Shown here piece after piece: positions 34,577-43,792 of a stretch of DNA of 64,000 bases. The stretch is from Erythrobacter sp. Lineage in GTDB: Bacteria; Pseudomonadota; Alphaproteobacteria; Sphingomonadales; Sphingomonadaceae. Location of the stretch: contig NZOF01000045.1 in the NCBI GenBank assembly GCA_002695185.1, positions 22,527 through 86,526 of the forward strand. Reading direction: 5' to 3'. A model generated the notes under the pieces. The model was given only the letters and a program-made list of their open reading frames with translations, did not search any database and had not been told where the DNA came from. Each line of letters opens with the position of its first letter. Positions within the stretch are counted from its first letter, which is position 1. The translations under genes and the position numbers were made by a program.

Positions 34577-35881
34577 ATGGACGGGGCACGTTTTTTGACT
34601 GGACCAAAACCTATAAACGACCTGTTAGGCTGGTTCGTCCATCGTCTTACTGCCAATTACTGGTCCCTGGCTTTATGCGCTGTGCTGGCGGCACCCTTGG
34701 TCTTCGCTGCCAGTTTGCATGCGGACCGAAATGGCTTGACCGCTTGGATTTTGGAGCATGATCTTGCTCCTGTCGCCACCGCGGAGACAGCACGTGATGC
34801 TGCGGCATTGATTGCCGGGATCGACGCAGCATTTCTCACCCTTTATTTTTCCATCTCGCTGATCGTGCTGACGATTGCTGCTGGCAATCTCGGCGTGCGC
34901 CTGATCGATCGCTGGCTGGCGAAACGATTGGTCCGCATTTCCATAGCCGGCCTGTGTTTCACGCTCATTCACGCGACGCTGACGATGAATGCGATGGATG
35001 CTGATGCGGGTCTTATCGATACGCCTTTGGCCACATTCGCCTCCACAGTACTGCTGCTTATGATCAACACGGTAATGCTTGCTGTGGCCACTCACGATCT
35101 TGGCCGCACCATGTTCATCGACAGAGCGATTGATGCTGTTGCATCCGACGGGCGAAAGAGTGTCGTGCTGCTCCAGCAGGTACCTCAGACTCAAACAGAC
35201 TGGGCTGACACGGTAAAAGCTCCGCGTAACGGCTATATCGAAGGGGTGGAGCTCAAGCGGCTCAGCAAGGCGCTTGCCAGCGGCAGTGAATCACGGCTTG
35301 AGGTAGCCCCGGGCCAGCATGTGTTGAAGGGGCAGACGCTCATATCTTGCCAGAGCCAATGTGAGTATCCGAAGGCGGTTCTGAGAGCTATTCCGATCGG
35401 CAAGTTCCGCAGTAATACGCAAGGGGCGGTTTTCCAGATACGCCTCTTGGTTGAGATCGCTGCACGGGCCTTATCGCCCGCCGTCAACGATTTCTACACT
35501 GCACTGGCGGCAGTCGATGCGCTGACGGAAGTCGCATCCGGGCATTGCCGCAACTGGGTGGACGAAGGCAACGTTCCCGTCAGCCTGGATTACCCGTCCA
35601 TCGCCCTGCCCGGCCAGGACTTTCGCGGTCTCTTCGAAGATCCGCTGGCCGCCCTGAGACAGGCAGCGGCCGATTACCCTTCCGTTTCGATCCGGATAAT
35701 CGGGAACGTCCAGCGACTTGTGCGCTTGCATTGCTCTCATGCGCCCGGTCTGGTGGTCTTTCTTGTCGAATACGCTAGCGAACTCCATCAGCAAGCACGC
35801 GCTCGCTGCGAAATCGATATGGACAGGGATACCCTGGATCGAAGGCTGGCGGAACTAAAGAAAGAGGCAGGGACTGGATGA
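34577..35881 (+). CDS. DUF2254 membrane protein (first of a pair)
   Basis: The 434-residue protein has four N-terminal hydrophobic helices (about residues 28-45, 80-102, 115-135 and 150-170). A cytoplasmic domain follows with the DUF2254 features NGYIEGVELKRL and IAARALSPAVNDFYTA. The function of the family is unknown, although the ALSPxxND motif is strongly conserved. It is divergent from the rhodopsin gene with 122 bp between starts. It overlaps the second copy by 4 nt. Confidence 0.82.
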   Translation: MDGARFLTGPKPINDLLGWFVHRLTANYWSLALCAVLAAPLVFAASLHADRNGLTAWILEHDLAPVATAETARDAAALIAGIDAAFLTLYFSISLIVLTIAAGNLGVRLIDRWLAKRLVRISIAGLCFTLIHATLTMNAMDADAGLIDTPLATFASTVLLLMINTVMLAVATHDLGRTMFIDRAIDAVASDGRKSVVLLQQVPQTQTDWADTVKAPRNGYIEGVELKRLSKALASGSESRLEVAPGQHVLKGQTLISCQSQCEYPKAVLRAIPIGKFRSNTQGAVFQIRLLVEIAARALSPAVNDFYTALAAVDALTEVASGHCRNWVDEGNVPVSLDYPSIALPGQDFRGLFEDPLAALRQAAADYPSVSIRIIGNVQRLVRLHCSHAPGLVVFLVEYASELHQQARARCEIDMDRDTLDRRLAELKKEAGTG

Positions 35882-37203
35882 CCGCTTATCTCAAGAAAAT
35901 CTGGCTTGATGTTAATGCCAGTTACTGGTTCCTTCCTGCTCTGTTTTCCATCGCCGCTCTCCTTCTCGCGACCCTCACCTTGTGGATGGATCGGAATGGC
36001 TACGCGGCTTCTGTGACTGACGTCAGCTGGCTGGAACCCGCCCGGCCGGATGGCGCCAGCAACATGCTTTCGGTGATAGCCAGCGCCATGATCGGCGTTG
36101 CGTCTACCGTGTTCTCTATCACCATCGCCGCCGTAGCCTACGCCAGCGGCAACTATGGGCCACGCCTCCTGACGAATTTCATGGAAGACCGAGGCAACCA
36201 GTTCAGCCTTGCGACGTTCATCGGCACCTTTGTCTATTCGATCCTGATCCTCCGCACGGTCCGCGCGGAACACGAAGCCCCAGCAGACCTTCAGGATGCA
36301 ATGGCCGCAGGGTCCCTCCCGGGCTTCGTGCCACAGTTGTCGATGCTCGTGGCATTCGCACTGATGCTGCTGAGCGTGGCTGTACTCGTGTACTTTCTCA
36401 ACCACATCCCCGCGTCAATTCGCATCAACACGGTTCTGAAGGGTATCGGGGCCCGGCTTCTCGAAGAGATCGAAGAGCGGTTTCCGGGTGGCAACGATGG
36501 GGAGAATACGGGCGGAGCCCCGAACGGCGTACCCATCGTTTCGCATGGTACTGGATACGTCCAAGCCATCGGGTTCGCAAAACTCGAGAAGCTCGCCGCG
36601 AAAGAGAACGGAAAGCTCAAACTGGCGGTGCGAACAGGTGACTTCGTGCATCCCGACGTAACGATTGCGTATTGGGCGGACATGGATATCGTCAAAGACT
36701 GTCCCGATGACGAAGTGCGCGCGGCATTCACGCTGGGCAGTATGCGAACGCCCAGCCAGGACATGCAGTTTCTGATCGACGAACTGGTAGAAATCGGGTT
36801 GCGGGCGCTTTCTCCCGGCATCAATGACCCCTTCACGGCGGTAACCGCAGTGCATTGGCTCGGCGCCGCTACCGCAGAGCTAGCGCGGAGGAAACTGACC
36901 CGGTCTTTTGCCGAAGCTGGTGAGGATCCTCATCTCATCCTGCTCGAAGACGATTTTTCCCATTTCGTACGGCGCGGCTTCGGCGCAATGCGCGGCAGTG
37001 TTGCCACGAACCGCATCGCGGCCCTCGTAACATTCGACGCGCTCATCGATGCGGCCTCTACCCTCAATGACGAGAGCCGGCGGGCTGAGTTGAAATTGCA
37101 AGGCGACCTGTTGAGAGAACAGGCGCGTGAACATCTGGTTGGCCCGGAACTTCACGAAGTCGAAGCTCGATATCAGCAATTCGTCACTCGGATGGAGCGC
37201 TAG
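35878..37203 (+). CDS. DUF2254 membrane protein (second of a pair)
   Basis: The 441-residue paralogue of the preceding gene has the same layout, four hydrophobic helices then a soluble domain, with the conserved GYVQAIGFAKL and LRALSPGINDPFTAVTAV. The start overlaps the first gene as ATGA, so the two are made together and may form a heteromer. The 3' end overlaps the convergent EamA gene by 20 nt. Confidence 0.85.
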   Translation: MTAYLKKIWLDVNASYWFLPALFSIAALLLATLTLWMDRNGYAASVTDVSWLEPARPDGASNMLSVIASAMIGVASTVFSITIAAVAYASGNYGPRLLTNFMEDRGNQFSLATFIGTFVYSILILRTVRAEHEAPADLQDAMAAGSLPGFVPQLSMLVAFALMLLSVAVLVYFLNHIPASIRINTVLKGIGARLLEEIEERFPGGNDGENTGGAPNGVPIVSHGTGYVQAIGFAKLEKLAAKENGKLKLAVRTGDFVHPDVTIAYWADMDIVKDCPDDEVRAAFTLGSMRTPSQDMQFLIDELVEIGLRALSPGINDPFTAVTAVHWLGAATAELARRKLTRSFAEAGEDPHLILLEDDFSHFVRRGFGAMRGSVATNRIAALVTFDALIDAASTLNDESRRAELKLQGDLLREQAREHLVGPELHEVEARYQQFVTRMER

Positions 37204-38104
37204 GGGCCCTTTGCTGCGGAGTGCTCTTGGCGAGAAGCAGAGCTGCAGCAACCAACGCCATTCCAAGAATATCCAGCGGGACCAGCATTTCGCGGAAAAC
37301 CAGCCAGCCCACGCTGGCGGCTACTGCGGGCTGCGTCAGCAAAGCCATACCAATAATCAAGGGCGAGAAATTCTTCAGCGAGTACACCAGCAGGCCCTGG
37401 CCTACAATTTGGCTACTAAGAGCCAGCAGAAGCACCGGAGTCCAGCCCGCGTCCCCTGGCCATACGGGTTCTCCCGCAGAAATTGCCAATGCAAGTAGAA
37501 GGGGGGACGCTGCGATACAGATCAGCAGCAACACACTCCATTGCCCTAAAGCAACCCGGGCGCGTTGCGCGGGGAGAAGGTAGAAAGCGTAGCAAACCCC
37601 GGCAAAGAGACAGAACAGATCGCCAACGAAGTTAACGGGCGAAATCTCAAGACTCCGGCCCAACAAAATTGTTGCTCCAATGAGCGCTGCCAGAACACCG
37701 CCGGCTTCCCGCCATGAGGGTGCTCGGCGCAGCGCAACCAGCCCCCAAACCATCAGGATTACGCTGCCCGAATTCCCAAAAAGCACCGCATTACCGAGAC
37801 GAGTGCGCTCGATACCGATGTGCCAGCTTGCCAGATCAGCGGCGAAAAACACGCCTGCAATAATAACGAGTATAGCAAGCTTGCGGTCGGCAGGTTCGGG
37901 AGTCCGACCACGCCATGCAAGAAAAGCTATTACCGGAATTGGCAGAAACAGCCGCCAGAACGCGGCAGAAATCGGGCCTGTATCGGAAAGCCGCACGAGC
38001 CACGGCCCTAGCGCCAACGCGACATTGCCGGCAATCAATGCCGTGAAGTGCCATGCACTGGCCTGAAAGCCATTGTTGTCCGTAGGGCTGCTTGTTTCGC
38101 TCAT
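37184..38104 (-). CDS. EamA/DMT-family transporter
   Basis: The 306-residue protein has ten hydrophobic helices in two EamA repeats (AFWRLFLPIPVIAFLAW in the first, SLKNFSPLIIGMALLTQPAVA in the second). Members export metabolites or amino acids; the substrate cannot be told here. The start at 38104 is 55 bp from the divergent Old Yellow Enzyme gene. Confidence 0.85.
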   Translation of the reverse strand: MSETSSPTDNNGFQASAWHFTALIAGNVALALGPWLVRLSDTGPISAAFWRLFLPIPVIAFLAWRGRTPEPADRKLAILVIIAGVFFAADLASWHIGIERTRLGNAVLFGNSGSVILMVWGLVALRRAPSWREAGGVLAALIGATILLGRSLEISPVNFVGDLFCLFAGVCYAFYLLPAQRARVALGQWSVLLLICIAASPLLLALAISAGEPVWPGDAGWTPVLLLALSSQIVGQGLLVYSLKNFSPLIIGMALLTQPAVAASVGWLVFREMLVPLDILGMALVAAALLLAKSTPQQRAPSAPSE

Positions 38105-38159
38105 TCACGCCCCCTAGCTCCCCTTCCATACAAGGCCAGCCAAAAAGGACTAAGCCGCT

Positions 38160-39269
38160 ATGCATGACAAATTGTTCGACCCCCTCACCCTAGGCGCTGT
38201 TGAAACCCGCAACCGCATTTTCATGGCTCCCCTAACTCGCGCCCGCTCCACCCAGCCAGGTTCGATCCCGAATGAAATGATGGCCACCTATTATCGTCAG
38301 CGTGCAGGTGCTGGTCTCATCATTTCGGAAGCGACAGGTATTAGCGTCGAAGGCCTCGGATGGCCCGCCGCGCCAGGTATCTGGAGTGAAGAGCAAATCG
38401 AAGGCTGGAAACTGGTTACGGATGGGGTGCACGAAGAGGGTGGGAAGATTGTTCTCCAGATGTGGCATATGGGCCGACTGGTACATCCCGATTTCCTGAG
38501 CGGCAATGCACCCGTATCGGCAAGCGCAACAAGGGCTCCCGGACACGCTCACACTTTCGATGGTCGTAAGGATTACGAGCCGGCGCGCGAACTCTCGAAG
38601 GAGGAAATCGCTCGCGTGGTGGAAGACTATCGTAAGGCGGCGGAGAATGCGAAAGAAGCCGGCTTCGATGGTGTGCAATTGCACGGAGCGAATGGCTATC
38701 TAGTCGACCAGTTTCTGCGGGATAGCACTAACCTGCGTGAGGACGAATATGGCGGTAGCGTCGAAAATCGCACCCGGTTCCTGCGAGAGGTATTGACCGC
38801 TCTTATCGATGTCTGGGGTGCGGACCGGGTGGGTGTCCGGCTTTCGCCGAATGGAGAAACCCAAGGCTGCGATGACTCCGATCCTGCCGCAACCTTTGGA
38901 GCTGCCGCAAAAGTCGTCGAAGAACTAGGTCTCGCCTTCCTGGAGCTTCGCGAACCTGGACCGGAGGGGACGTTCGGCTCTACTGAGGTTCCCAAGCAGA
39001 GCCCGTTGATCCGTTCAATTTATTCTGGGCCTCTAGTGCTCAATAGCGATTATTCGCCGGAGCAAGCTGTTGCAGACATCGAGGCGGGGCATTGCGATGC
39101 GGTAAGCTGGGGGCGTGATTTCATTTCCAACCCTGACCTTCCCGACCGTTTTCGAGAGGGAAGCCAGATCGCGCCGAATGTGAATGTGCCGCAGAGCTGG
39201 TACATGCCCGGACCTGAAGGCTACATTGATTACCCCACGCTCGCAGAAGCAGACAAGACATCGGTTTGA
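38160..39269 (+). CDS. NADH:flavin oxidoreductase / Old Yellow Enzyme family ene-reductase
   Basis: The 369-residue FMN barrel enzyme reduces activated alkenes or nitro compounds. Typical OYE features are NRIFMAPLTRARS near the start, LQMWHMGRLVHP, GVQLHGANGYLVDQFL with the substrate-binding His-Asn pair, and NREDEYGGS-like NLREDEYGGSVENRTRF. It resembles the classical NemA group. AAGGA lies about 10 nt before the ATG. A perfect 12-bp inverted repeat follows the stop. Confidence 0.92.
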   Translation: MHDKLFDPLTLGAVETRNRIFMAPLTRARSTQPGSIPNEMMATYYRQRAGAGLIISEATGISVEGLGWPAAPGIWSEEQIEGWKLVTDGVHEEGGKIVLQMWHMGRLVHPDFLSGNAPVSASATRAPGHAHTFDGRKDYEPARELSKEEIARVVEDYRKAAENAKEAGFDGVQLHGANGYLVDQFLRDSTNLREDEYGGSVENRTRFLREVLTALIDVWGADRVGVRLSPNGETQGCDDSDPAATFGAAAKVVEELGLAFLELREPGPEGTFGSTEVPKQSPLIRSIYSGPLVLNSDYSPEQAVADIEAGHCDAVSWGRDFISNPDLPDRFREGSQIAPNVNVPQSWYMPGPEGYIDYPTLAEADKTSV

Positions 39270-39286
39270 GCCACCGGCAGCAAGAT

Positions 39287-39326
39287 CAGCGAGCGCATAC
39301 GCGGTACATCCAACATGCGCTCGCTG
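39287..39326. terminator. perfect 12-bp inverted repeat between convergent genes
   Basis: CAGCGAGCGCAT (39287-39298) is the exact complement of 39315-39326 around a 16-nt loop. It lies between the Old Yellow Enzyme gene and the convergent lipoprotein gene. There is no T-run, so a bidirectional hairpin terminator or protein-binding site are both possible. Confidence 0.5.
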
Positions 39327-39363
39327 TTATCTAATGATTTGCAACGATTAGGCGGTTGCAGAA

Positions 39364-39681
39364 CTAATTGAGGTCGGGATCGGAAGCAGAGCCATCCGAG
39401 GTTTCTACTTCCGTAGCGACTACTTCGGCTGCATCACCGGGCGATGTAGCTACCTGTGCGTTGCCGGTTGCAGCAGAATCATCGCTCTGATCTTCTGCTT
39501 GTTCGAGGGGCGGAGATTTAGACTGCAACGTATCGAGCGGAAGCATGTCATCGCTGATGGTCCCACCAAGGACCTCTCCTCGCGCGGTTGCGTCGTCATC
39601 CTGCTCGGCCACGGGGGCCGAACTGTCACCGCACGCTGCAAGCGCAAGGCAGGAAATAATGATTAGGGAAGCACGTATCAC
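39364..39681 (-). CDS. small acidic lipoprotein
   Basis: The 105-residue protein begins with a lipoprotein signal peptide and lipobox (LALAAC, Cys17). An acidic Ser/Ala/Asp-rich region without recognisable domains follows. It overlaps lipB by 4 nt (ATGA). The function is unknown; the mature part is probably disordered. Confidence 0.7.
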   Translation of the reverse strand: MIRASLIIISCLALAACGDSSAPVAEQDDDATARGEVLGGTISDDMLPLDTLQSKSPPLEQAEDQSDDSAATGNAQVATSPGDAAEVVATEVETSDGSASDPDLN

Positions 39682-40349
39682 GGCAGCGAGCAGGCCTTTC
39701 CTTCTAGCGCAGAGAGAAAATCGCTCGCGCGGTTCTTGAGCGCCTTATCGAAATCTTCCGCGTCAATGTCGAGACCTAGCTTTCCAAGGCTGGTCACGCC
39801 GAATTCATCGATCCCGCAAGGAACTATTCCGGAAAAATGGCTAAGGTCCGGCGAAATGTTCACGGAAAAACCGTGCATGGTAACCCAGCGTCGTACCCGG
39901 ACACCGATAGCGCCGATCTTGGCTTCGCGACCGTCAATATCGCGAGTCCAGATCCCTATTCTTCCATCCGCACGCCAACAATCGACACCCAGATCACCAA
40001 GGGTCGCGATTACCCAGCCTTCGACAGAATGCACAAAGCAGCGGACATCACGACCACGCTTTTTCAGATCCAGCATTAGATAACCGATCCGCTGGCCAGG
40101 GCCGTGATATGTATAGCGTCCACCACGTCCGGCCTCGACCACTTCGAAACGCGGGTCGAGCAATTCCGCGCCATCAGCGCTGGTACCTGCGGTATAAACC
40201 GGGGGGTGCTCCAGCAGCCAGATCATCTCGCGCTTGTCACCGGAGGCAATTGCTTCATTGCGTGAAACCATCGTTTCGAGCGCAGCGCGATAGGGCAGCT
40301 GTCCCTTTTCTTCACGCCATTCGATATTTTCGGGGAGTTGGAGAGACAT
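39678..40349 (-). CDS. lipB: octanoyl-[acyl-carrier-protein]-protein N-octanoyltransferase
   Basis: The LipB protein transfers octanoate from ACP to lipoyl domains. The catalytic Cys is in [14 protein letters not shown] and the Lys in [30 protein letters not shown] is a conserved substrate region. The ATG at 40349 (MSLQLPEN) gives 223 residues, the usual length; the frame can be extended to a TTG at 40385. lipA is not in the window. Confidence 0.93.
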   Translation of the reverse strand: MSLQLPENIEWREEKGQLPYRAALETMVSRNEAIASGDKREMIWLLEHPPVYTAGTSADGAELLDPRFEVVEAGRGGRYTYHGPGQRIGYLMLDLKKRGRDVRCFVHSVEGWVIATLGDLGVDCWRADGRIGIWTRDIDGREAKIGAIGVRVRRWVTMHGFSVNISPDLSHFSGIVPCGIDEFGVTSLGKLGLDIDAEDFDKALKNRASDFLSALEGKACSLP

Positions 40350-40408
40350 CGGCGATTGCGTGGCGATTGTCTTCACGCTTATCAAGAGGCAACCAAACGG
40401 GAGGCACT

Positions 40409-41242
40409 ATGAAATTCGATCTGGATACGGCGTGGAAGGACACTACGCGCTTGCTGCGCGGCAGTCTGGGCCTGCTTGCCGTGATTGCAGGCGTTTTCTA
40501 CTTTTTGCCCTATTTTGCCGCTGTCCTCTGGATACCAGGACTGGCCGAATTGTCTTCCGGCCAAATCGATACGTCATCGGCGGCTATGGAGGCCAGAATG
40601 AACGAGCTTCTTTCTGGTTACTGGTGGGCGCTCTTACTCCTGTTCATACTCCAAAGCGTCGGCCTGCTTGCCATGCTGGCGTTATTACGCAGGCGGGCCA
40701 AACCCACTGTCGCAGAAGCGCTGAAGATCGGTGCCAGATCTGTCTGGACCTATTTGGCAGCATCGATCCTGGCCGGCTTCGCCATTAGCTTACTGATAAT
40801 CCTGTTAATTAGCGTACCGGTCGCAATCGGCCTGAGCGCTCTTGCCGTGATCGGCGGTATTCTCGCATTTGTTGGCGGAATTTATCTGTTCACGAAGCTG
40901 TCCATAGTTTCGCCGGTCATCGCCATAGACGGAGAATTGAGTCCAACCCGCTCGCTCCGGCGAGCCTGGAGACTGACCAAGGGCAACTCCCTTAGAATTT
41001 TCTTCTTCTATTTCCTGCTTTTCATCGCCTATCTAGTGATTTCGACGATCATCTCGATGCTAATTTCGCTCATCTTTGCTTTGGGCGGTGCGGAGGCTCA
41101 GCTTTTCGGAGAGGCATTCAACGGAGCGTTTATGAATACGTTGGCGGCCTTACTTTTCGCTTGCGTTCTTGCATCCGTCCATGCCCAGCTGACCCGCCTC
41201 CACGAGCGACATACAGACGAGAGTAACAGAACGACCGGCTAA
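40409..41242 (+). CDS. multi-spanning membrane protein, GPDPase-membrane-domain-like
   Basis: The 277-residue protein starts at the ATG at 40409, preceded by GGGAGG. The frame is open upstream, but only as the antisense of lipB. It has about six hydrophobic helices and the segment SPTRSLRRAWRLTKGNSLRIFFFY, similar to the membrane domain of glycerophosphodiester phosphodiesterases and YciC-like proteins. No catalytic domain is attached. The function is unknown. The stop overlaps the convergent methyltransferase gene. Confidence 0.7.
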   Translation: MKFDLDTAWKDTTRLLRGSLGLLAVIAGVFYFLPYFAAVLWIPGLAELSSGQIDTSSAAMEARMNELLSGYWWALLLLFILQSVGLLAMLALLRRRAKPTVAEALKIGARSVWTYLAASILAGFAISLLIILLISVPVAIGLSALAVIGGILAFVGGIYLFTKLSIVSPVIAIDGELSPTRSLRRAWRLTKGNSLRIFFFYFLLFIAYLVISTIISMLISLIFALGGAEAQLFGEAFNGAFMNTLAALLFACVLASVHAQLTRLHERHTDESNRTTG

Positions 41243-41874
41243 CTAGCCGGCTTCTTCCATCCCCAGAAGAGTTGGCAGGGCAGAACGTTGAGCGGCTCAA
41301 ACCCACTGTCGATCCGTTCGAAATGTGGGGTCATGAAGTCTCGTGCTTTCGCCGAAAACTGATAAACAAGGAACGCCCCGCCGGGCCGGATAACGCGATA
41401 GGTTGCAGCCGCAATCGCCGGCCCGACGCCTTTCGGCAGAGTAGAGAAAGGCAGGCCTGAAAGCACATAGTCCGCGTGCTCGTGACCATGAGCCCGCACA
41501 ATGTCTTCAACGTCAGCTGCCGAGCCGAGTACAGCCGAAAAGCGGCTGTCTCGGAAATGCTTTTTGAGGTAATCTATATAGAGCGGATTGGTGTCGATCA
41601 CGATTAGCTGTCCATCCCGTGGAAGCCGGTCAAGAACGGGTTGGCAAAAGGTGCCTACGCCGGGACCATATTCGACGAATACCTTGCACTCATCCCATTT
41701 TACGGGAGCCAGCATCTTGTTGATGGTGAAACGTGACGAAGGAATGATCGAGCCGACCATCTTGGGATGTTCAAGGAAACCCTTGAAGAAAACACCCCAT
41801 TGACCGAACAGGCGCGCAGCTTTCTGTTTGACGCTACGGCGTTCGATCGCGCCGGTACCTTGTTGTCCGCTCAA
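41239..41874 (-). CDS. SAM-dependent methyltransferase, PmtA-like (phospholipid N-methyltransferase)
   Basis: The protein has motif I VEYGPGVGTF, the acidic strand LIVIDTNPLY, and a C-terminal half like bacterial phosphatidylethanolamine N-methyltransferases (VVGSIIPSS-like MVGSIIPSSRFTINKML near the start). I chose the TTG at 41874 because AAAGGGA lies 6 nt upstream and the length (211 residues) fits the family. The ATG at 41970 is possible but would coincide with the divergent transporter start and has no ribosome site. Rhizobial-type Pmt activity is likely but not certain. Confidence 0.75.
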   Translation of the reverse strand: MSGQQGTGAIERRSVKQKAARLFGQWGVFFKGFLEHPKMVGSIIPSSRFTINKMLAPVKWDECKVFVEYGPGVGTFCQPVLDRLPRDGQLIVIDTNPLYIDYLKKHFRDSRFSAVLGSAADVEDIVRAHGHEHADYVLSGLPFSTLPKGVGPAIAAATYRVIRPGGAFLVYQFSAKARDFMTPHFERIDSGFEPLNVLPCQLFWGWKKPAS

Positions 41875-41968
41875 GTAAAATCCCTTTGGTATTCCCAGTT
41901 CAAGCGCGCGGTTTGGCAGCGCCGCGAAAGCATTGCAAGCGCCGCTACGCCGGCCTAGCGACTTCTTC

Positions 41969-43324
41969 ATGGCCGACGCCAATCCCAGAACTGCCGCTTC
42001 GCCTGAGCCCGCAATCCGTCCACCGAGCATCTCGCGTGAACGAATGGCGTTGCTCTTCGCCGTGATGTTGACCACAGCTGCAGGCAATACAGCGATGCAG
42101 TCGGTCATGCCCTCGATCGGGACTGCGCTGCGCATAGACGATGTCTGGATCAGTCTTGCCTACAGCTGGTCTGCTCTCTTGTGGGTCATCTGCGCGCCCC
42201 TGTGGGCGCAGCGTTCTGACAGGCGCGGCCGCAAGGCGATGATGGCGCTCGGTCTGATCGGGTTCGTATCGTCAATGATCCTTTGTGGCTTTTCACTATG
42301 GTTGGGGTTGAAGGGATTTCTCGGTGGCACAGCGGCGCTGATTGCCTTTGCCATTGCCCGCAGTCTCTATGGCGGTTTTGGAAGTGCGGCACCTCCGGCC
42401 GTGCAAGCCTACGTGGCTAGCCGCACTCCCCGCGCCGAACGAACCCAAGCGCTGTCATTGATAGCGTCCAGTTTCGGCCTTGGTACCGTAATCGGTCCCG
42501 CGCTGGCACCACTCATGGTTCTACCCTTCCTGGGTCTCACCGGTCCATTCATCATCTTCGCGGTGATAGGCTTGGCGACCCTGTTTGCCTTGCGGCTCCG
42601 TCTTCCCAATGACGAACCTCAATTTCCTGCTCGCGGCCAAAGCTACGACGCACCGTATGCCGGCGGGTCGACCTCTGAATTTCTCGAGGAAGATGAAGAG
42701 GACGGCGAAGACTTAATTGAGCCCCACAAACTACGCTGGTTCGAACCGCGCCTTCGTCCATGGGTCACTGTCGGTTTGCTCGGGGGGCATGCGCAGGCCA
42801 TGGTGCTGGGCATCATCGGGTTTCTGGTGCTCGATCGCCTAGGTTTACGCGAGACCCCTGCACAAGGAACCGGGCCGGTTGGTTTGGTGCTGATGAGCGG
42901 GGCTATTGCCACACTTCTTGCCCAATGGGCCCTGATACCGCGGCTCGACATGGGCCCGAGGACGGCCACACTTTCTGGTATTGCTGTCGCGGCCGCTGGC
43001 GTTGTCTATCTATCGGTGGCTAACGACCTGCATTCGATTGCTCTCGCCTATGCGATTGCTTCGCTTGGCTTCGGATTATTTCGGCCTGGCTTCACCGCCG
43101 GCACCTCCCTCGCCGTAACCCGCAACGAACAGGGCCAAGCTTCAGGTATTACCGCGTCGGTTGCCGGCGCCAGTTTCATTTACGCGCCGGCACTTGGGGT
43201 GTGGCTATACGGCCATTCAGACTGGCTGGGGTTCGGTCTGACGGCTGCGCTTTGCCTGATGGTCTTCGCTTACGGCTGGCGCGCCTTGCAACGCGACAAG
43301 ACGCTGACCGGTTCGAAAAGTTAG
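41969..43324 (+). CDS. MFS transporter
   Basis: The 451-residue protein has twelve predicted helices and the MFS motif after helix 2 (WAQRSDRRGRKAMMALGL). An acidic cytoplasmic loop (about residues 225-245, EEDEEDGEDLIEP) joins the two halves. This plan is typical of TetA-like drug exporters; the substrate is unknown. The ATG at 41969 overlaps a possible start of the divergent methyltransferase. A start at 42044 is the alternative. The stop overlaps that of the arsC-like gene by 4 nt. Confidence 0.87.
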   Translation: MADANPRTAASPEPAIRPPSISRERMALLFAVMLTTAAGNTAMQSVMPSIGTALRIDDVWISLAYSWSALLWVICAPLWAQRSDRRGRKAMMALGLIGFVSSMILCGFSLWLGLKGFLGGTAALIAFAIARSLYGGFGSAAPPAVQAYVASRTPRAERTQALSLIASSFGLGTVIGPALAPLMVLPFLGLTGPFIIFAVIGLATLFALRLRLPNDEPQFPARGQSYDAPYAGGSTSEFLEEDEEDGEDLIEPHKLRWFEPRLRPWVTVGLLGGHAQAMVLGIIGFLVLDRLGLRETPAQGTGPVGLVLMSGAIATLLAQWALIPRLDMGPRTATLSGIAVAAAGVVYLSVANDLHSIALAYAIASLGFGLFRPGFTAGTSLAVTRNEQGQASGITASVAGASFIYAPALGVWLYGHSDWLGFGLTAALCLMVFAYGWRALQRDKTLTGSKS

Positions 43325-43665
43325 AGAATTTCCAGCACCGTGTCCTGCGGCCGGCAGAGACGAACACCTTTCTCCGTTTCCACAATTGGCCGCTCGATAA
43401 GGATCGGGTCGGCCGCCATGGCTTCTAGCACATTCGCGGCATCAGCATCTTTCAAGCCGCGCTCCTCGGCGTCCGTCCCGCGCAAGCGAAGCCCTTCGTT
43501 AGGGGTAATCCCCGCATCTCTGTAGAGTTGCTCAAGCTTTTGGGCCGTTGGCGGCTGCTTCAGATATTCGATAACCTCCACTTCAACATTCGAAAAGTTC
43601 TCAAGGATAGCGAGGGTCTTCCGCGAGGTTCCGCATTTGGGGTTGTGCCAGATTGTCGCCTTCAC
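43321..43665 (-). CDS. arsC: ArsC-family arsenate reductase (glutaredoxin-type)
   Basis: The protein of about 114 residues has the ArsC/Spx fold. It starts KATIWHNPKCGTSRKTLAIL with the catalytic Cys, and the Arg of IERPIV and RLCRPQDTVLEIL follow in the second half. GTG at 43665 is preferred because AAGGAG stands 8 nt before it, while the ATG at 43671 is only 2 nt from it. No arsB or arsR is adjacent, so a general thiol reductase role is also possible. Confidence 0.85.
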   Translation of the reverse strand: MKATIWHNPKCGTSRKTLAILENFSNVEVEVIEYLKQPPTAQKLEQLYRDAGITPNEGLRLRGTDAEERGLKDADAANVLEAMAADPILIERPIVETEKGVRLCRPQDTVLEIL

Positions 43666-43792
43666 TTGCATTTCTCCTTTTGAGGCCACACTAATTTACT
43701 GCTTCGCCCTTTAATCCGGTTATCGGCATGATACTTCAAAAGTGCTCCCATTTGCCGAACAGCCGCTCTAAAATATTAGCCGCTTATCCCGA

